Positions 33,726-37,451 of a stretch of 37,451 nt of DNA are shown one piece after another. Source of the stretch: Planctomycetota bacterium (lineage in GTDB: Bacteria; Planctomycetota; Planctomycetia; JALXBF01); the NCBI GenBank assembly GCA_026981825.1, contig JALSID010000437.1, positions 1 to 37,451 of the forward strand, read 5' to 3'. How positions within the stretch are numbered: the stretch's first letter is position 1; every line of letters starts with the position of its first letter. The notes under the pieces are model-generated. The model did no database searches. It saw nothing but the letters and a program-made list of their open reading frames with translations, and was not told the origin of the DNA. The translations under genes and the position numbers were made by a program.

Positions 33726-34778
33726 TCAACGAACCGGAGCACCCAGCATACGCCAGCCGGTGCAGCGCATGACCAGCTCGAGCGCGAGAAGACCGACCGC
33801 CAACCATCCGATCCACGGAAACAACTCGTAGTAGTCCCGATACACCACCGGCGCCAGGGGGGATGGCTCGAGCCGGTCCAACTCCTCCCAGATCGCTTCC
33901 AGGCGATCCATCTCGTCCGCAACCCAGAATTTACCCCCGGTCACGGTAGCAATTTCGCGCAGGAGTCGCCGATCCATCGGCTTGGCCTCCGGCGTGTGGA
34001 TGACGCCTGTATCCGGGTCCCGGTACCAGAACCGACCGTGCCAGACGCCGGTACCGATCGTGTAGATCCGCACGCCCAGTCTGGCCGCCAAGCGAGCGGC
34101 CTGCTCAGGCTCGATCGGAGGAGGAGCATCCGCAACGGGGGCAGGCTCATTGACCCCGTCGGTCAAGAGAACGATCACCTTCGACCGCGCATCGGTGCCG
34201 TCGAGCAGATCGAGGGCTGCGACGATGGCGTCACCGATGTTCGTTCCCTGCTCCTGCACCGGCGCCGGCCGTAGCTTCTGTAACTCCTCCAACACCACTC
34301 CGTGGCTCAACGTAGGCGGACACCGCACGTCCGGAAAGTTGGCGAACGAAACGACGCCAATCTGATCGGCAGTCCGACCGCTAAACCGTCCGATCCCCCG
34401 CACGAACCGTTCCGCCACCCGTTTGACCGCCTCGAGCCTGGACAACTCCTCCCCGGCTACCCGAAACTCACGCACAACCATACTCAGGCTCGTGTCCACG
34501 GTCAGGACCAGCGCGATCCCCTTCGGATAGATGCGCGTTTCCCTGTCAGGCAACCGAGGCCGGGCGAGGCCGACAACCAGCAGAGCCAATGCCAGCCAGC
34601 GCGCGGTCACCGGTAGAGTCCACACAAGGGCAGCCCGGCCTCCGAAGCCGGGACGCCCTGCCCCTTGAGCCAGCGGCACGCTGAGAAGCCGTGCCCTGGC
34701 TGCGCGCACTTGCAACACCCACCCCAGTGCCACGAAGAGCAACGCGATCAGCCAGACCGGATGTGCAAACTCAACCAT
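33726..34778 (-). CDS. batA: BatA: membrane-anchored VWA-domain protein
   Basis: A 350-aa protein. Two N-terminal membrane helices (about 6-24 and 57-74) precede a VWA domain with an intact MIDAS: DTSLS (95-99), a GTNIGDAI threonine motif, and LTDGVNEP. A final helix (LFPWIGWLAVGLLALELVMR) near the C-terminus gives the BatA-type topology with the VWA domain outside the membrane core. BatA pairs with BatB in MoxR-linked complexes, which in Bacteroides affect oxygen tolerance and in other bacteria envelope stress. It lies 80 bp after the BatD-like gene and is followed after 82 bp by the BatB/C fusion. Confidence 0.9.
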   Translation of the reverse strand: MVEFAHPVWLIALLFVALGWVLQVRAARARLLSVPLAQGAGRPGFGGRAALVWTLPVTARWLALALLVVGLARPRLPDRETRIYPKGIALVLTVDTSLSMVVREFRVAGEELSRLEAVKRVAERFVRGIGRFSGRTADQIGVVSFANFPDVRCPPTLSHGVVLEELQKLRPAPVQEQGTNIGDAIVAALDLLDGTDARSKVIVLLTDGVNEPAPVADAPPPIEPEQAARLAARLGVRIYTIGTGVWHGRFWYRDPDTGVIHTPEAKPMDRRLLREIATVTGGKFWVADEMDRLEAIWEELDRLEPSPLAPVVYRDYYELFPWIGWLAVGLLALELVMRCTGWRMLGAPVR

Positions 34779-34858
34779 CGCCTGCGTTCGCCGTTTACGG
34801 TAAGCATCCTCGCCTAAGTGTAAGAGTTCCCGAGTAGTTCAGCGACCACATGGCTTCT

Positions 34859-35908
34859 CTAGCGGTGCGGCACGTGTGCCGTTCCTCCAAGTCGGCGGCC
34901 AATGGCGTCCGCCGCACGCATCTGCCGCTCCAGGTAGAGCTCCTGAGCAGCCTCGACCGCGGTGCGAATCACCTGTTCCGCCGTGCTGCGATCGATGGAG
35001 AAGTTTCGGTCATACTTGAGCCGCTGAAGCACGGGCAGAACCAATCCCAACCGCTTCGCAACACCGGGCGGCAGCTCTGCGGCGCTCCGAAGATACCCCA
35101 AGAACTCTTCCTCCGTGACGGCAGACTCTATGCCAAGCTCCCCCCTGACCCAACCCACAACGCAGTTCAGCGCAGCGATCGTGGCCTCTGACCGCACTGC
35201 TTCGTCGCCAAGTCGACTCCAGGCGTCGAGAAACTCGCGGTGGCGAGCGTCGAACTGGAACTCGGCCACGCGAGGCCGGAGCATACGACGACGGACCAAC
35301 CAGAAGACCAGGCATCCCCCCACCAGCAGCATCCCGGCGAGAATCGCTGCCGCGTATCCCCACATTGGGGGCCGAACGACAAGCAAGCCCACGGGGGGTT
35401 CCGCAGCCGCCGTCGTGACCTCCTTAGGAACCAGCGTCCTCACCTGGAACTGCAGTTCTGGCACATACAGCGTCTCGATCGGCTCCGTGCTGGAAGGGTC
35501 GCGGAGGTAGACCTGGGCCGGGCCAACCCGCACCGTGCCGCGGTCCAGTGGCACGAGCTTGAGGACGAGACAGTGCTCCACGGCGCCTTCGGCCGTCAGC
35601 TTGCGGACAATCCGCGTGTTTCGCACGCGGACCGGCCCGGAGTACATCACCTGGTCGGGAAACTCGGGAAAGCCGGCCGCTCTGGCGACCGTCACGCACA
35701 GGAAGAACGAAATTTCGTCGGAAAGCAGAGGCGCAGCCGGTTTAAGCTCGCACCGTACCTCAACGCCATCCGACTCGTTGGCCCACAACACCGCCGTCCG
35801 GGTCGATCCACCAGGAGGCGGCGTGTTAACGGGCGCCGGATCGGTGCGCACCGCCAACAACAGCAGAAGAAGAGACGCTCTGCACAGGTATGAAAGCACA
35901 ACGGACAT
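34859..35908 (-). CDS. BatD-like membrane protein of the moxR-bat locus
   Basis: A 349-aa protein that fills the position usually held by a DUF4381 or BatD-like gene. A hydrophobic signal (about 5-20, SYLCRASLLLLLLAV) is followed by a beta-rich exported domain (about 40-175), one membrane helix (183-205, WGYAAAILAGMLLVGGCLVF) and a cytosolic helical domain (about 210-349, with FLDAWSRLGDEAVRSEATI, then EEEFLGYLRSAAELPPG). I see no catalytic motif. It starts 12 bp after the DUF58 gene and is followed by batA after 80 bp, so it belongs to the unit. Assignment to BatD-like is from topology and position; sequence match is weak. Confidence 0.75.
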   Translation of the reverse strand: MSVVLSYLCRASLLLLLLAVRTDPAPVNTPPPGGSTRTAVLWANESDGVEVRCELKPAAPLLSDEISFFLCVTVARAAGFPEFPDQVMYSGPVRVRNTRIVRKLTAEGAVEHCLVLKLVPLDRGTVRVGPAQVYLRDPSSTEPIETLYVPELQFQVRTLVPKEVTTAAAEPPVGLLVVRPPMWGYAAAILAGMLLVGGCLVFWLVRRRMLRPRVAEFQFDARHREFLDAWSRLGDEAVRSEATIAALNCVVGWVRGELGIESAVTEEEFLGYLRSAAELPPGVAKRLGLVLPVLQRLKYDRNFSIDRSTAEQVIRTAVEAAQELYLERQMRAADAIGRRLGGTAHVPHR

Positions 35909-35920
35909 TGGCCCCCCGCG

Positions 35921-36874
35921 TCAACCATGTGCCAACCGCTTCTCCCGACCCCGGAAGAACCGGAGCAAGGCATGCACAGGCTGGGTATCGGTACTCAATT
36001 CGATCAGATCCACGTTGCAGGCGCGACAAAGCTGGCGCAGACGCTCCATCTGGGCACGCCGCTGTTGTTCCATACGCTCGCGATCCGCCCGGCGATGCGT
36101 GTTCAGAACGAGAGTATGCCCTGTTTCCGGATCCCGAATGGGCAGGATCCCGATGTTCCTCGGCACACGCAGCTCCCGTTCGTCAAACACACAAATCGCC
36201 ACCAGATCGTGGTGTTTCGCGACAATCTTGAAGTCCCGGTCGTAGCCGCTGGAACAGAAGTCGCTGATCAGGAACACGATCGCCTGGCGTCTCGCCAGCC
36301 GACGAACGCGGCGGAGGGCAGCCGCCAGATTCGTACCGCGCCCTGTAGGTCGGTACCACATCAGGTCGCGAAGGAGCCGGAGCACATGCGGCATGCCCTT
36401 GCGAGGGGGAACAATCCGCTCCACGTCCGACGCGAACGTAATCAGACCTACCTTGTCCTGATTCAACACGGCACTTAGACCGATAAGCGCGGCCACCTCC
36501 AGCGATCGTTCCCACTTCGTGTGACCGCCCGTACCGAACCCTTCACTGGCCGAGATATCCACCACCAGCAGCAACGTGCGCTCCCGCTCCTCGCGATACC
36601 GCTTCACGTAAGGTAGTCCCAAACGGGCGGTTACGTTCCAGTCAATGAAACGGACGTCGTCGCCGGGCAGGTACTCGCGCACTTCTTCGAACTGCAGACC
36701 GCTGCCCCGGAATACGCTGGCGTACTGGCCGGCCAGCAGGTCGCGCACCTGCCTCTTGCTTCGCACCTCCAGGCGTCTCACCTGGCGGAGCAGCTCACTG
36801 GGTAACGCAGCCGACTCTGCCTCAACCACCTCCTCTGAAGCGGCCGACCTCAGTCGTTGTAACCAACTCCACAT
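35921..36874 (-). CDS. DUF58 protein (VWA-like, moxR-associated)
   Basis: A 317-aa soluble protein. The DUF58 hallmark GSGLQFEEVREYLPGDDVRF (57-76), continued by IDWNVTARLG, is intact, followed by the VWA-like core VVDISASEGFG (MIDAS-type DxSxS at 106-110), then VGLITFASDVE and FLISDFCSSGYD. It has no signal peptide or membrane helix. DUF58 proteins are constant partners of MoxR ATPases and carry the substrate-binding side of the MoxR/VWA chaperone system. The upstream neighbour is the moxR gene, with a 67-bp gap, and the downstream gene begins 12 bp after the stop codon. All of this supports one transcript. Confidence 0.93.
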   Translation of the reverse strand: MWSWLQRLRSAASEEVVEAESAALPSELLRQVRRLEVRSKRQVRDLLAGQYASVFRGSGLQFEEVREYLPGDDVRFIDWNVTARLGLPYVKRYREERERTLLLVVDISASEGFGTGGHTKWERSLEVAALIGLSAVLNQDKVGLITFASDVERIVPPRKGMPHVLRLLRDLMWYRPTGRGTNLAAALRRVRRLARRQAIVFLISDFCSSGYDRDFKIVAKHHDLVAICVFDERELRVPRNIGILPIRDPETGHTLVLNTHRRADRERMEQQRRAQMERLRQLCRACNVDLIELSTDTQPVHALLRFFRGREKRLAHG

Positions 36875-36941
36875 CGTCGCAGCACTCGCTCGGCCCCCTC
36901 ATTGGGGGAACCTGTTGGGAACGACAGGTGTCCTCGACCTC

Positions 36942-37451
36942 CTATGGAACCGGAACCTGACGCAGGATAGTGCGCACCACATCGTCGGAGGTCAGCTCCT
37001 CCGCCTCCGCCTCGTACGTCAAAAGCACGCGGTGGCGGAGGACGTCCGGTGCGATCTGCTTGACATCGTAGGGGGTCACGTAATCGCGCTGTTGCAGCAC
37101 GGCGTAGACCCGGCTGGCCAGCGCCAGATAAATTGTCGCACGCGGGCTCGCCCCATAGCGGATCAGGTGGCGCACGTTGATGCCGTAGTCCTGCGGCCTC
37201 CTTGTGGCCTGGACAATATCGAGAATGTACCGCTTCACCCGATCATCCACGTAGATCCGGTCGATCGCGGTTCGCCCACGGAGCACATCCTCGACTGAGC
37301 AGACGGCCTCGACTCGGAGGTCGGGTTGCGTCCTGCCCATCCGGTCCAAAATGACCGCCTCCTGGTCGGGAGTTGGATAGTCCACAAGAACTTTGAGCAT
37401 AAAGCGGTCCAGTTCCGCCTCGGGCAGGGGGTACGTTCCCTCCTGTTCGAT
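36942..37451 (-). CDS. MoxR family AAA+ ATPase, N-terminal part outside window
   Basis: The frame is open to the right edge, so only the last 169 codons are visible. They begin with [20 protein letters not shown], the sensor-2/arginine region typical of MoxR, and continue through [15 protein letters not shown]. The C-terminal helical bundle follows ([56 protein letters not shown], which is the family's conserved C-terminal block). The Walker A and B motifs lie outside. MoxR ATPases use ATP to remodel VWA-domain proteins or their metal-enzyme partners. It is the first visible gene of the moxR-DUF58-bat unit and sets its order. Confidence 0.93.
   Translation of the reverse strand: MEQEGTYPLPEAELDRFMLKVLVDYPTPDQEAVILDRMGRTQPDLRVEAVCSVEDVLRGRTAIDRIYVDDRVKRYILDIVQATRRPQDYGINVRHLIRYGASPRATIYLALASRVYAVLQQRDYVTPYDVKQIAPDVLRHRVLLTYEAEAEELTSDDVVRTILRQVPVP

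Noticed and set aside
32450..33772. A 440-codon plus-strand frame
   Set aside because: Antisense to the BatB/C fusion gene; the opposite strand carries the MIDAS and TPR motifs.
1..37451. CRISPR arrays, tRNA or rRNA genes, transposases
   Set aside because: No regularly spaced repeats, cloverleaf signatures or transposase motifs were seen in reading both strands.

Overview
The window looks like a chromosomal piece of a planctomycete, probably a thermophile. The phylum call rests on a DUF1559 protein with a type IV pilin-like N-terminus (1308-2273), a large fused moxR-DUF58-bat locus (29045-37451), an HNCC-style Ser/Thr kinase with an N-terminal helical segment (15143-16282), and high GC with many short intergenic spacers. 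The thermophile call is an inference from a branched-chain polyamine synthase (bpsA/DUF43, 13746-14867), a family known mainly from hyperthermophilic archaea and thermophilic bacteria. I see no tRNA, rRNA, CRISPR array, insertion sequence, prophage or att site. The window reads as vertically inherited core plus lineage-specific genes.

Left part (1-2551, minus strand): a tight three-gene unit of a small cysteine-rich exported protein with a TRASH-like metal-binding pattern, a DUF1559 protein, and the N-terminal third of a CobN-family chelatase that appears to carry a signal peptide. This is the best candidate for an undescribed system, possibly extracytoplasmic metal or tetrapyrrole handling.

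Middle part (3070-21136): mostly single-gene units in mixed orientation. They are cvpA, a metallophosphoesterase, a HpcH/HpaI aldolase, a comM-type AAA+ ATPase, asnB, an unrecognised secreted protein, prs, a C-terminally short glmU, a ClpP-like serine protease paralogue whose catalytic Asp is replaced by Asn, bpsA, a cytosolic protein kinase, a TIGR03960-type radical SAM protein, a RodA/FtsW SEDS protein and a WYL regulator.

21532-29073: a minus-strand unit queF - radical SAM - small membrane protein - HisJ-like PHP phosphatase; then a plus-strand unit of a 68-aa protein, an ECF sigma factor and a zinc-finger anti-sigma protein; then queC (minus) and an M24 aminopeptidase-like gene (plus). 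A divergent intergenic region with two strong inverted repeats separates the last two. queC and queF together indicate queuosine (preQ0/preQ1) biosynthesis.

29045-37451 (minus strand): a contiguous Bat (aerotolerance-type) locus read from the right edge: MoxR AAA+ ATPase (cut by the window), DUF58 protein, a BatD-like membrane protein, BatA, a BatB+BatC fusion and a BatD+BatE fusion. MoxR ATPases and MIDAS-bearing VWA proteins typically work as a chaperone-like pair at the cell envelope.

Three separate convergent gene pairs overlap at their 3' ends (3650-3669, 7238-7307, 29045-29073). Classical terminators are scarce throughout.
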